Below, one piece after another: positions 44,115 through 51,418 of a stretch of 64,000 nucleotides of DNA. The DNA is taken from the NCBI RefSeq assembly GCF_030063415.1, contig NZ_JASITA010000008.1, positions 62,001 through 126,000 on the forward strand. The letters are read 5' to 3'. The notes under the pieces were generated by a model that ran no database searches, was not told the DNA's origin, and worked only from the letters and a program-made list of their open reading frames with translations. Position 1 is the first letter of the stretch, and the number at the start of each line of letters is the position of its first letter. The position numbers and the translations under genes are program-made. The DNA comes from Streptomyces sp. H27-C3. GTDB lineage: Bacteria; Actinomycetota; Actinomycetes; Streptomycetales; Streptomycetaceae.

Positions 44115-44134
44115 ACCGACTCACGTGAGTCGGT
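44115..44134. repeat. Phage palindrome, copy 4
   Basis: The core is flanked by AACAGGCC and GGCCTGTT, giving a 36-bp perfect palindrome (44107-44142) whose outer arms differ from other copies yet still pair. It lies 28 bases before the DNA polymerase start. Confidence 0.95.
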
Positions 44135-44161
44135 GGCCTGTTGAGGGGTTGTCGGTGTGCG

Positions 44162-46597
44162 CTACTTGGCGAAGATGCCGGGTCCTTCGCTGGGGGGATT
44201 CGGGTCCGCCATGCGCACACCGGCGAGCGCGATACCGGCACGCTTCGCAATGCGGGTGACCCCCCGCTCTTCGAGCGCGCCATAGAAGGTGCGGCGCGTC
44301 CAGCGCTCGCGCGCGGGCAAGTTCTCCGCCTCGCACCAATCCAAGTAATGATTGAAAGCGTCGTTGCCGTTCATGACGTGCTCTTCGTCGCACGGCTCAA
44401 GCACGCCGGGGAAGAATCCGGCGAGTGCGTCACTGGTCGCCCGGTAGTCCTTGCTTGCCCTGGTGATGACGGCAGGGTCCTTGAGCCCGTCACGGAACCA
44501 CTCGACGGCCCCGCGCACGGCCCATGCGGCTATGCCTTCGGACTCCTTCAAGAGCTTTGCGTCAAGGCCGTAATCCCGCTCACCGGGGGCAAACCAGCGA
44601 GTGAACGGCAGCAACTTCACGCGTCGCCAAAGCCCCTCATCCTGCCCCCGGAATTTCGGCTTGTGATTCGTCGCGAGAAGCAACAGGAACGTCGGCTTGA
44701 ACTCGAAGAACTCTTGCCGCAGGAAGCGCGCGCTGATCATGTCCTTGCCGGTGACCCGCTTCAACACCCCCTCACTCATGGGCTTGCCGGACTCGCCCTC
44801 AGATGCCATGACGAGACGCGAGCCCCTGAGCGCGGCAATGTCGTTGGGGATGCCACCGGACGGCTTCTCTTCGAATGTGGCGAACGGGGTTGTCCGGCTG
44901 ATTGCCCGGAAGACGGCCGTGAGTACGTCGGTGGCGACGCTCTTGCCGTTCGCCCCCTTGCCCCAGAGAACACAGAAACACTGTTCGGCGGTGCTGCCGG
45001 TAATGCCGTAGCCGACCAGCCTTTGCAGGTAGCCGGGCAACTCCGCTTCGCCGGGGAAGATCTCCGTGAGGAACTGTTCCCAACGGGTGCACTCCGCTTG
45101 CGGGTTGTAGTTCAGATCAAGGGTGTACGTCAGCATGTCGTTCTTGTCATGCGGGCGCATTCGGCCGGTGCGAAGGTCAACGGTCCCGTTCCGGAAGCTC
45201 AGAAGTTCCGGCCGGTTGTCGAAGTCGGCAGCGTCCACGTGGACATGCGGCACACTGCGAAGCTCAGTCATCAGCGCGTCAATGCGCGTGGTCATCGTGA
45301 AGCCCCGCGCCTTCTGAGTCTCACCGGCCAAGACCAGGGCGGCCCCCATGCGGTGGATCTCTTGCCTTACGCGGACTTCTGAGCGACCCCAAGTGCGGCC
45401 GTCCCACACGTAATAGCCCAGCCCCGGAGCGAAGCGAATGCAGCCGTCCGCCCAAGCAACTAGCGCATGGGCATTCATGGCGTCCGACTCGCCATAGCGG
45501 TTGATGAGTCCGGCAAGGATGCGGGCCGCTTCGCTGCCCTGGTCTCTGGTGACCACGTCGGTACCGGTGCGGTCGGTCAGTTCAGCCGAGACGGCCTCAG
45601 CCTTCGCGTGCTCCGAATCGACCACGGGGCGGGCTGACTTGACCGCATGGTGAAGTGCAAGGGGGAAGGCGTGCGGGTCGCGCTCGCGCCAATCCGTAAG
45701 GTCGTCACCGGAGTTGGGCAGCCTCAGCGTGAAGACGGCCACGCCATGAGCGGCGAGCCCTTCAGCAAGGCGCTGAGTGAATCCCTGTCCGGCAGCGTCG
45801 TTGTCCCCGGCAACGATGACTTGCGAGCCCTTGAGCCCGTCAGCGAGTTCGGCCGCAATCTCAGGGTTACCGGCGAGGCTCGCGCCCCGGACGGCAACGG
45901 CGTCATAGCCCACCGCAACGGCTGTAAGCGCGTCTCCGGGCCCCTCAGTGACCAATGTGACCCCGTAGCCGCCTTGCCCCTTGAAGACCCCGTAGGGGGC
46001 CCAGCGCTCCCCGTCAGGGTTGCGGAGCGAGACCCACCGACCAGGACACGCCCCGCTCAGGTCTCGACCCTGCAAGCCACGAGCCACCCCCGCGAAGTCG
46101 AGAAGGGGCACGGTCAGCCGGGGGTACCGCGTGAACGCACGGGCGCGGTAAGGGAACTTGGGGATGCTGAAACCGTCGTCAGCACCTAGCCAAAGGTCAT
46201 CGGCCGTGTCTTCGTCAACGCCGAAGCGTGCGGCGGCATAGGCGAGCGCTTCGGCACCGACCTGAGACGAAGGGTCATGCAGCCATTCAACAGTCTGGTC
46301 AACGTACTGAGTGAGTGCGGCAGTTGGGCCCGCACCGACCAGGGCCGGACGCTCACGCGGCACCGTGGCACCGGGGCCGGTCGCGTTGAAGAGCGCGGCC
46401 CACGTGAGGCTTACAGCCTTGACCACGTTCTCAGTCGGGCAGCCTGCCCGGCACGTAATCCGTACCTTGCCATCGTCGCCACGCCAGATACGGAGAGACG
46501 GACGCGAGTCCGCGTGTGCCGGGCACACAGCGAGGTAACCCCCGTCCGCCTCTTCCGTCACGTCTGCGAACCGGGCGAGCACATCAGCGAACTTCAT
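44162..46597 (-). CDS. D5-type primase-helicase
   Basis: 811-residue replication protein. A CHC2-like zinc finger lies near residues 25-60 (VCPAHADSRPSLR, TCRAGC), a Toprim domain near 200-300 (LVTEGPGDALTAVAVG, VAGDNDAAGQG), and a D5_N/SF3 helicase in the C-terminal half with Walker A LWGKGANGKS near 555 and Walker B region GSRLVMASEGE. C-terminal winged-helix-like segment FYGALEERGVTRI. It unwinds and primes phage DNA for the adjacent polymerase. A promoter-like motif stands 32 bases before ATG 46597. Confidence 0.94.
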   Translation of the reverse strand: MKFADVLARFADVTEEADGGYLAVCPAHADSRPSLRIWRGDDGKVRITCRAGCPTENVVKAVSLTWAALFNATGPGATVPRERPALVGAGPTAALTQYVDQTVEWLHDPSSQVGAEALAYAAARFGVDEDTADDLWLGADDGFSIPKFPYRARAFTRYPRLTVPLLDFAGVARGLQGRDLSGACPGRWVSLRNPDGERWAPYGVFKGQGGYGVTLVTEGPGDALTAVAVGYDAVAVRGASLAGNPEIAAELADGLKGSQVIVAGDNDAAGQGFTQRLAEGLAAHGVAVFTLRLPNSGDDLTDWRERDPHAFPLALHHAVKSARPVVDSEHAKAEAVSAELTDRTGTDVVTRDQGSEAARILAGLINRYGESDAMNAHALVAWADGCIRFAPGLGYYVWDGRTWGRSEVRVRQEIHRMGAALVLAGETQKARGFTMTTRIDALMTELRSVPHVHVDAADFDNRPELLSFRNGTVDLRTGRMRPHDKNDMLTYTLDLNYNPQAECTRWEQFLTEIFPGEAELPGYLQRLVGYGITGSTAEQCFCVLWGKGANGKSVATDVLTAVFRAISRTTPFATFEEKPSGGIPNDIAALRGSRLVMASEGESGKPMSEGVLKRVTGKDMISARFLRQEFFEFKPTFLLLLATNHKPKFRGQDEGLWRRVKLLPFTRWFAPGERDYGLDAKLLKESEGIAAWAVRGAVEWFRDGLKDPAVITRASKDYRATSDALAGFFPGVLEPCDEEHVMNGNDAFNHYLDWCEAENLPARERWTRRTFYGALEERGVTRIAKRAGIALAGVRMADPNPPSEGPGIFAK

Positions 46598-46628
46598 TCG
46601 TAACCAACTCCCTTCGTTACTCGCCCTT

Positions 46629-46644
46629 GAGCGCGAAGGTTGCC
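46629..46644 (-). promoter_or_regulatory. Phage promoter-like motif, copy b
   Basis: Minus strand GGCAACCTTCGCGCTC, the best consensus match, 32 bases before the primase start; the leader holds a GTAAC...GTTAC stem around the ribosome binding site. Confidence 0.65.
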
Positions 46645-46672
46645 TCAGTCCGCTGGTAACTCTGCGTTCATT

Positions 46673-46736
46673 CCGCGGTGCCCATCATGTCCGTTTCACC
46701 CCCCGATGCGGCAGCCGGCTGAGGGCCAGATTTTTA
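46673..46736 (-). promoter_or_regulatory. Recurrent 60-bp intergenic motif, copy A
   Basis: Minus strand TAAAAATCTGG, CAGCCGGCT, GGTGAAACGGACAT, GGGCACCGCGG. It includes the stop codon of the upstream nuclease gene and lies just upstream of promoter-like motif b. Confidence 0.6.
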
Positions 46737-47246
46737 CCGTGCGTGATGCTGGGCGCGCACGTCGGCAAGCAAGCACCGGAACGCCTCAAGGTCAGTGGTC
46801 ACGTACCACTTGCCGGTATCCAGTCCCCGAAGGCAGGCAGCAAAGCCGTACCGTTCCGCAAACGAACGAGACGGCAGACCCAGCGCGAGCCGTACGCGCG
46901 TCCACGTGCCGACACTGAAATGCACCTTGCCGCGCCGGACGTTCATCCGGGCTACCTTGACCACGGCCACGCCGTACGGGAAGCCCGCGTTTCGCGCCTC
47001 AACTTCCGCTTGCCGTAGGAACGTTGGGACGCTCGCCCGCTTGACGTTCTTGCACTCAAGGATGAACGGCACGGCGTGCACGTCGCCTACGTCGGCCGAC
47101 CCCTCTTGAGCCGGTCGCCGGACGTTGTGAGCGTCGAACGGGTCAAGGAACTTCCCGTATTCATCGACCAGACCTAGCGCCGCGTTGAGGTAGTCGCGTA
47201 CGTCTGACTCCCACTGAGTGCCCTTGACCTTGTTGGGGTTAGCCAC
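46734..47246 (-). CDS. PD-(D/E)XK nuclease/resolvase-like protein
   Basis: 170-residue protein with a restriction-endonuclease-like core: GSADVGDVHAVPFILECKNVK near residues 50-70 gives the D-x(n)-E-x-K metal site, and KGTQWESDVRDYLN at the start provides the first helix with its conserved Glu. It looks like a Holliday-junction resolvase or single-strand nuclease used in replication or recombination. GTG at 47246 overlaps the end of the preceding small membrane gene. Confidence 0.72.
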   Translation of the reverse strand: MANPNKVKGTQWESDVRDYLNAALGLVDEYGKFLDPFDAHNVRRPAQEGSADVGDVHAVPFILECKNVKRASVPTFLRQAEVEARNAGFPYGVAVVKVARMNVRRGKVHFSVGTWTRVRLALGLPSRSFAERYGFAACLRGLDTGKWYVTTDLEAFRCLLADVRAQHHAR

Positions 47247-47355
47247 GAAGCCACCCCCATAGCGCGCTCAGTGCCGACTCAACAGCCCAGCCGACCAGGT
47301 AGCAGACCACCACGGCGAGCACGGCGAGCACACCCACGCAAACCCAGAAGCCCAC
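47239..47355 (-). CDS. Very small single-helix membrane protein
   Basis: 38 residues from GTG 47355: one hydrophobic helix (FWVCVGVLAVLAVVVCYLVG) followed by an amphipathic WAVESALSALWGWLRG tail. AAGGTGG lies upstream. The start overlaps the upstream stop (TAGTG) and its stop overlaps the nuclease start by 8 bases, which argues that it is translated. Function unknown; such phage proteins often act at the membrane. Confidence 0.55.
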   Translation of the reverse strand: MGFWVCVGVLAVLAVVVCYLVGWAVESALSALWGWLRG

Positions 47356-47534
47356 TACCGCACCCACCTTGCGTCAGCGCCGCGCGCTACAGCGCCCCCT
47401 ATGGCGTCGGTGTACCTAGACCAGTCGGGGCGCGTCTCCGTGCCCTGAGCGAGCCATAGCGTGTCACCGCGCCCCATCTGCCGTACGTCCCCCAGTGCGG
47501 GGGCAGCGTCGGCCGTCATCTTCCGTTCCATGTC
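47355..47534 (-). CDS. Small hypothetical phage protein
   Basis: 59 residues (MERKMTADAAPAL ... GTETRPDWSRYTDAIGG). No family recognised. AAGGGGAG is a strong ribosome binding site directly after palindrome copy 5. First gene of a three-gene overlapping unit with the membrane peptide and the nuclease. Confidence 0.62.
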   Translation of the reverse strand, partial: DMERKMTADAAPALGDVRQMGRGDTLWLAQGTETRPDWSRYTDAIGGAVARGADARWVR

Positions 47535-47545
47535 TCCCCTTGACC

Positions 47546-47565
47546 ACCGACTCACGTGAGTCGGT
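47546..47565. repeat. Phage palindrome, copy 5
   Basis: Invariant core; outer flanks are not symmetric (GACC versus CAGA). It ends 11 bases before a start codon, so the ribosome binding site abuts it. Confidence 0.95.
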
Positions 47566-47626
47566 GCAGATACACGAAAGGGCCGGACGGCCCCGCATTG
47601 GGTACCGTCCGGCCCTGGTGTCCGTG

Positions 47627-47908
47627 TCAGTCGTCGTCGCCCGTGGCGTTCGCCATGATGAGCCGCGCGTGTTCCGCGCTGATCCACTCGGCGCGCATTG
47701 TCCGGCGCTTCGTGAAGCCGGACTCAGTGCCGGTCGGCTGCACCTTGAGCATTGGGCGAAGTCGCCCGCTCTCAATGACGGCCGTCACTTTGATGACGAT
47801 GGCGTCTGAGACGCGTACCCGATTGCCTTGCCGGGCCGCGTAGTTGATGAGATCGCCGGGGTAGATCTCTTCCCCGGCATAGTCCGTGACCACTCCGCGC
47901 TTACCCAA
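47627..47908 (-). CDS. Hypothetical phage protein
   Basis: 93 residues from TTG 47908, overlapping the end of the HNH gene. A small beta-barrel-like start (GVVTDYAGEEIYPGDLINYA) and TKRRTMRAEWISAEHARLI at the C-terminus. No family recognised. Confidence 0.6.
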   Translation of the reverse strand: MGKRGVVTDYAGEEIYPGDLINYAARQGNRVRVSDAIVIKVTAVIESGRLRPMLKVQPTGTESGFTKRRTMRAEWISAEHARLIMANATGDDD

Positions 47909-48341
47909 CGCCGCCTTCTCTCATTCTGCGCTTTCCGTTCCGATCACACGCGCGGCATTTTCGGAAGGGTCGCCCTGCCTTAGATGCTCCGACAAATGTG
48001 TTGGCCTGGTCGTATTCGTGCCTCTGCGGGCAATGCGTCTTTCGAAGCTCCGCTAGATCTGACCTAATGGTGTTTTCGGATGGGGTAACGGGGTCTAGGT
48101 GGTACGGGTTTATGCACGCTCGCAGTCGGCAAAGATGATCGAGCTGCAAGCCGTCCGGGATGTCACCGATGTGCAGCAGGTAAGAAGCGACATGCGCCGT
48201 CCTGTTGGTTCCCCGATAGTGAAAGTTTCCGTACCCACCGCCACCGCGTGATGCCAACCACTCCCAGCACCCTTCGCCGGTCTCCGCGCACTTGCTCACC
48301 AGCCGCTCAAGGGCGCGCCGGTCGTAGTCATCCCACGTCAC
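47901..48341 (-). CDS. HNH endonuclease
   Basis: 146-residue HNH nuclease: the core reads LQLDHLCRLRACINPYHLD followed by VTPSEN, the standard HNH_3-type motif, and C-terminal Cys pairs (HCPQRHEYD ... KCRACDRNGKRR) form a zinc site. It may be a homing-type or packaging-associated nuclease. GTG start overlaps the stop of the preceding small gene (GTGA). Confidence 0.85.
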   Translation of the reverse strand: MTWDDYDRRALERLVSKCAETGEGCWEWLASRGGGGYGNFHYRGTNRTAHVASYLLHIGDIPDGLQLDHLCRLRACINPYHLDPVTPSENTIRSDLAELRKTHCPQRHEYDQANTFVGASKAGRPFRKCRACDRNGKRRMREGGVG

Positions 48342-48505
48342 GGCTCAAGTCCTTCGTCATCGTCTACGCCGAAGCGCCTACGTCGTTCGCTGATCACTGC
48401 CTTGCGTGCGGCCGGTGGGTACTCCCACAAGGGGCGACGAACCTTCTCGTCCGTCGCCCCCTTTAGGAAGCCCGCCCAACCGTCGGCAACCATGTCGTCG
48501 GCCAC
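48338..48505 (-). CDS. Small hypothetical phage protein
   Basis: 55 residues from GTG 48505: ADDMVADGWAGFLKG ... RRPLWEYPPAARKAVISERR, ending in an acidic tail. It starts three bases after the RDF stop and overlaps the HNH start by 4 bases, so it belongs to that operon. No family recognised. Confidence 0.58.
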   Translation of the reverse strand: MADDMVADGWAGFLKGATDEKVRRPLWEYPPAARKAVISERRRRFGVDDDEGLEP

Positions 48506-48508
48506 GGG

Positions 48509-49219
48509 TCAGCGCTCATCTGCAATGGCGTCGTTGAAGCTCTTGAGCACGTGGATAACCGGCTTGTAGTAGCTGACGGCCCGACCCTTGTTCTTGCCCT
48601 TCTTGATGGTGTACTCGACAAGCTCAAGGGTGAGTTCAGCGAGCGCCGGGCAGTCAACGGCCTCAAGGTCGTTTTCATACTCGTGAAGCACGGCCGCCAT
48701 GGTCCAACTACCGGACTGGAACTTGAACTTGCCAAGCTCCAGATCCTCAGCGAGCCGGAACGTCACCGTGATCGAAGGGGCGGGGCCCATGAAGTCCTTC
48801 GCTGCCTGCTTTCGCTCAGCGAAGAGTTCCGGGCAGTGGCACGGCTGCCCCTTCTTCTCGTCCGGGGAGAGGAATTCGGAGCCGTCACAGTGGTGAACCA
48901 GCTTGTTGCGGTTCCACAGCTTCATATCCGCGTAAACGGACTCCGGGCCGTCCAGCACAATGAGCACGGTTTCCCGCTCCGTGAACACGTCTATGAAGTT
49001 CTCGTTGGCGCTATCGGTCTCGATCGGCTCACCGCCGAAGAGCTGAGCGACTGCCTTTGCAACCACGGGGTCACCCGTGGAAATGCGCCACTCCGAAAGC
49101 GACTCAGGCTGACCGTCCACCTGTCGGCCGGAAGCGAACCGGCCAACGGTGTCATCGGAAAAGGTCTGCCGGGGCTTGGGCTTGGCGTTCGGGTCGGTGT
49201 CGAAAATGGTCAGCTTCAT
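48509..49219 (-). CDS. Gp3-like recombination directionality factor
   Basis: 236-residue protein of the actinophage Gp3 family, the factor that makes a large serine integrase perform excision in phiC31/phiBT1. Family landmarks: LFGGEPIET, NFIDVFTERETVLIVLDGP, MKLWNRNKLVHHCDGSEF, a CHCP zinc-type cysteine pair near residue 128, and TFRLAEDLELGKFKFQSGSW. GTG/ATG context at 49219 is preceded by a leader carrying palindrome copy 6. It implies a serine integrase gene beyond the window. The family also has replication-linked roles in some phages. Confidence 0.78.
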   Translation of the reverse strand: MKLTIFDTDPNAKPKPRQTFSDDTVGRFASGRQVDGQPESLSEWRISTGDPVVAKAVAQLFGGEPIETDSANENFIDVFTERETVLIVLDGPESVYADMKLWNRNKLVHHCDGSEFLSPDEKKGQPCHCPELFAERKQAAKDFMGPAPSITVTFRLAEDLELGKFKFQSGSWTMAAVLHEYENDLEAVDCPALAELTLELVEYTIKKGKNKGRAVSYYKPVIHVLKSFNDAIADER

Positions 49220-49277
49220 TCGCGCGAACTCCTCAAGTCAGGGGGTTGAAGAGGGGCGAGCGGAAGAGGTTCCTAGC

Positions 49278-49297
49278 ACCGACTCACGTGAGTCGGT
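49278..49297. repeat. Phage palindrome, copy 6
   Basis: Core extended by TAG/CTA flanks (TAGCACC...GGTGCTA, 28 bp), different from the GACC/GGTC type but still paired. It lies 36 bases downstream of promoter-like motif c and 58 bases before the RDF start. Confidence 0.95.
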
Positions 49298-49332
49298 GCT
49301 ATCCGTCTTCGGCCCGCCCCGTACTTGGCCTA

Positions 49333-49348
49333 GAGCGCGGGGGTTGCC
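49333..49348 (-). promoter_or_regulatory. Phage promoter-like motif, copy c
   Basis: Minus strand GGCAACCCCCGCGCTC, directly after the BRO gene and 114 bases before the RDF start. Palindrome copy 6 follows in the expected leader. Confidence 0.6.
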
Positions 49349-50028
49349 TAAGCGCTCCACGCCTCAAGGCGCTTGAGGTATGCAGCTCGCCCCTTGGGCG
49401 TGACGCGCGGGCTTCGGCCGCGCGCATCCCCCGGAAGCACTCGCGCGGACTGGCGACCCATGGGTGTCACTTCGTAGTAAGTGACACCTTTCGGAAATGC
49501 GACGCGCTCGATATCTCCAAATGACATGGCGACATCGAAAGCAATGGGGTAAGTGACCCCCCACTCATCAGCGAGAGCGCGCAGTGTTACGCCACCCCTG
49601 TTGAGTTCCTGGCGTGATGCGTGCTCATAGCCCGGACGCATGAGTTCGAGCTGAGTTGTGAGCATGTCCTTAAGCTCTGCGATTTGCTGAGCTGTCGCGT
49701 CCTCCCGGACGTAGCCGCCCGTCTTGCGAATGGTCGGGAGGACTTCGCCGGTTACCCAACGGCGGAACTCGCGCGCTTCCGGGCGACGGCTGCGGAGTAC
49801 GGCCGCGTATAGCCCAGACTCGCCAATGACGCTGACTCGCTGGTCCCCGCCATGGGTACCCACAATGTGGGTACCCATTTCGTCGGCATCGAGATTGCGA
49901 ATCATCTTCTCGGCGTCCCGGTACCCCAGCACGCGCGCCACGTCCGACGCGACGAACCACGGTTCCCCATCACGCGTCAGCGTACGAACCTCAGCGCCGT
50001 TGAACTCGAATACCTCAAGAGCGTTCAT
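49348..50028 (-). CDS. BRO-N domain antirepressor-like protein
   Basis: 226-residue protein. Residues 5-105 form a BRO-N (Bro/ANT) domain: TLTRDGEPWFVASDVARVLGY ... VIGESGLYAAVLRSRRPEA, with REFRRWVTGEVLPTIRK closing it. The C-terminal part has RALADEWGVTYPIAFD (helix-turn-helix-like) and YYEVTPMGRQ, as in phage antirepressors such as Ant. It may release the lysogenic state by opposing a repressor. A promoter-like motif lies 41 bases before the ATG. Confidence 0.88.
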   Translation of the reverse strand: MNALEVFEFNGAEVRTLTRDGEPWFVASDVARVLGYRDAEKMIRNLDADEMGTHIVGTHGGDQRVSVIGESGLYAAVLRSRRPEAREFRRWVTGEVLPTIRKTGGYVREDATAQQIAELKDMLTTQLELMRPGYEHASRQELNRGGVTLRALADEWGVTYPIAFDVAMSFGDIERVAFPKGVTYYEVTPMGRQSARVLPGDARGRSPRVTPKGRAAYLKRLEAWSA

Positions 50029-50068
50029 GTGCGTGTCTCCGTAGCTAGATGGGTTTCTAGCTCCCTTA

Positions 50069-50084
50069 GAGCGCGATGGTTGCC
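50069..50084 (-). promoter_or_regulatory. Phage promoter-like motif, copy d
   Basis: Minus strand GGCAACCATCGCGCTC, 41 bases before the BRO start. AGCTAG...CTAGCT forms a stem in the leader. Confidence 0.65.
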
Positions 50085-50088
50085 CCGT

Positions 50089-50928
50089 TTATCGGGCACG
50101 GCGCTGAGTGCCGGTGATCAGCCGTCCGGCGCTCTTCGCGATAGCGCGACCGATGACGGACTTAGACACGTCCCGGTCCCACGTGAACACCTTCCGAAGC
50201 GCAAGGAAGAACGCGAAGATCTCAGCGTCGATACGTACCGGCTTGAATGCCCAAAGTTCCGGCGTGATATGGAGTACGGCCGCGCCGTCGAATTCCGGCA
50301 TGGGCTCGCTGGACCCGTCCGCCGAGATGATCCGCTCAGCGTTGGCGTACGCGCTCATCTGCAAGGCAACGTCCGGGTATGTGTCCTTGCTGGTCTTCCA
50401 ATCGACCATGAGCAGATGCGGCACGCCGGAACGGTCCGGGGTCGGGTTGCCGTCTTCGTCCAGCCACACGCGTAGCACGGCGTCGAACGATCCTGCGTAT
50501 CCGTGCTCATCACTCCAAGCCACGTCTTCCGCGCGGACCAATTCGGGGTTCACGGCTGCCAGGAATGCCGCGAAGTTCTCGCGGTACGCCTCAAGGTCGG
50601 GGTGGACGTGGCCGATGAACTCGCCCCGGATCATGCGCTCAAACAGGTCGTGAGCTTCCGAACCAACGTCGGCTCGCACCTTCGTGTACCTACGGCTTGC
50701 GCCCTTGAGGTAGTCGACGGCCCCCTGTCGGTCGCGCTCAGCCATCTGAGCCACGAACGGCAGCGAGTCAACGGCGAGTTCGGCCGTCATCTTCGCGGCC
50801 CAGAACATGAGGAATGGCTTAGGCAGCATGGCGACCACCGACGTAACGCCGGGGTGCTTGATCTCTGGCCGGTCCGGGTGGACGTAGAACCGGCTGCCGC
50901 CGCGCTGGATTGTGCGAACGTTTCCCAC
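50089..50928 (-). CDS. RecB/Cas4-type PD-(D/E)XK exonuclease
   Basis: 279-residue nuclease: GVTSVVAMLPKPFLMFWAAK at the start, KVRADVGSEAHDLFERMI (conserved His) near 95, GYAGSFDAVLRV near 165 (metal Asp), MVDWKTSK near 192 (D/E-x-K) and LQMSAYANAE (Gln/Tyr motif), which is the standard RecB-family order. It resembles phage exonucleases used in recombination with a single-strand annealing protein, but no such partner is recognised nearby. GTG start 50928 follows promoter-like motif e. Confidence 0.85.
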   Translation of the reverse strand: MGNVRTIQRGGSRFYVHPDRPEIKHPGVTSVVAMLPKPFLMFWAAKMTAELAVDSLPFVAQMAERDRQGAVDYLKGASRRYTKVRADVGSEAHDLFERMIRGEFIGHVHPDLEAYRENFAAFLAAVNPELVRAEDVAWSDEHGYAGSFDAVLRVWLDEDGNPTPDRSGVPHLLMVDWKTSKDTYPDVALQMSAYANAERIISADGSSEPMPEFDGAAVLHITPELWAFKPVRIDAEIFAFFLALRKVFTWDRDVSKSVIGRAIAKSAGRLITGTQRRAR

Positions 50929-50970
50929 TGGTGTGCCCCCTACGGGCTAGGTGCTCTGTCACCTGGTGGG

Positions 50971-50986
50971 GAGCGTGAGGGTTGCC
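50971..50986 (-). promoter_or_regulatory. Phage promoter-like motif, copy e
   Basis: Minus strand GGCAACCCTCACGCTC, 43 bases before the exonuclease start; an AGGTG...CACCT leader stem follows. Confidence 0.62.
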
Positions 50987-51028
50987 CGTACCCCTAGAAA
51001 GGGCTGAGTGGCCTTCTGAGGGCATAGC

Positions 51029-51064
51029 AAAGCCCCGCCGGACCACGGGGGCCAGACGGGGCTA
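51029..51064 (-). terminator. Terminator upstream of exonuclease gene
   Basis: AGCCCCG/CGGGGCT stem with TTT following on the minus strand, ending the preceding small gene before promoter-like motif e. Confidence 0.72.
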
Positions 51065-51104
51065 GGGGGCGCTTAGGTGGGCGCTCAGGGTTCGGGCTCG
51101 ATAC

Positions 51105-51308
51105 CTAGTCCGGCTCGACTTCGTACTCTGTGGAGCCCCGGAGCGTGAACGAGAAGTTGCGGTCATCCGTGTCGACTTGCCACAGAGTCACCGCAATGAC
51201 CCCTGTCACGCTGGGCTCAGGGTCGGTCATGATCTCTACTCGCCTACCGTCCTTGAGGCGGAACATGTCCCCCCGCACCAAGTTGCGCGCTTGCACGTTC
51301 TCGGTCAT
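51105..51308 (-). CDS. Small hypothetical phage protein
   Basis: 67 residues: VQARNLVRGDMFRLKDGRRVEI ... TLWQVDTDDRNFSFTLRG, an all-beta SH3-like pattern. No family recognised. ATG 51308 has a GAAGGGA ribosome binding site and begins 23 bases after palindrome copy 7. It is a single-gene unit between two terminators. Confidence 0.65.
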   Translation of the reverse strand: MTENVQARNLVRGDMFRLKDGRRVEIMTDPEPSVTGVIAVTLWQVDTDDRNFSFTLRGSTEYEVEPD

Positions 51309-51331
51309 GCCGCTCTTCCCTTCCCCGGACC

Positions 51332-51351
51332 ACCGACTCACGTGAGTCGGT
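51332..51351. repeat. Phage palindrome, copy 7
   Basis: GGACC/GGTCC flanks extend it to 30 bp (51327-51356). A terminator precedes it and a start codon follows 23 bases later. Confidence 0.95.
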
Positions 51352-51366
51352 GGTCCCTCCTAGGCG

Positions 51367-51401
51367 GAAGCCCCCGACCCGTGGCGCGAGTCGGGGGCTT
51401 C
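51367..51401 (-). terminator. Terminator after coiled-coil protein gene
   Basis: GAAGCCCCCGA/TCGGGGGCTTC perfect 11-bp stem, 17 bases after the stop codon. Confidence 0.8.
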
Positions 51402-51418
51402 CTTGTGGCCGGTCTGCC

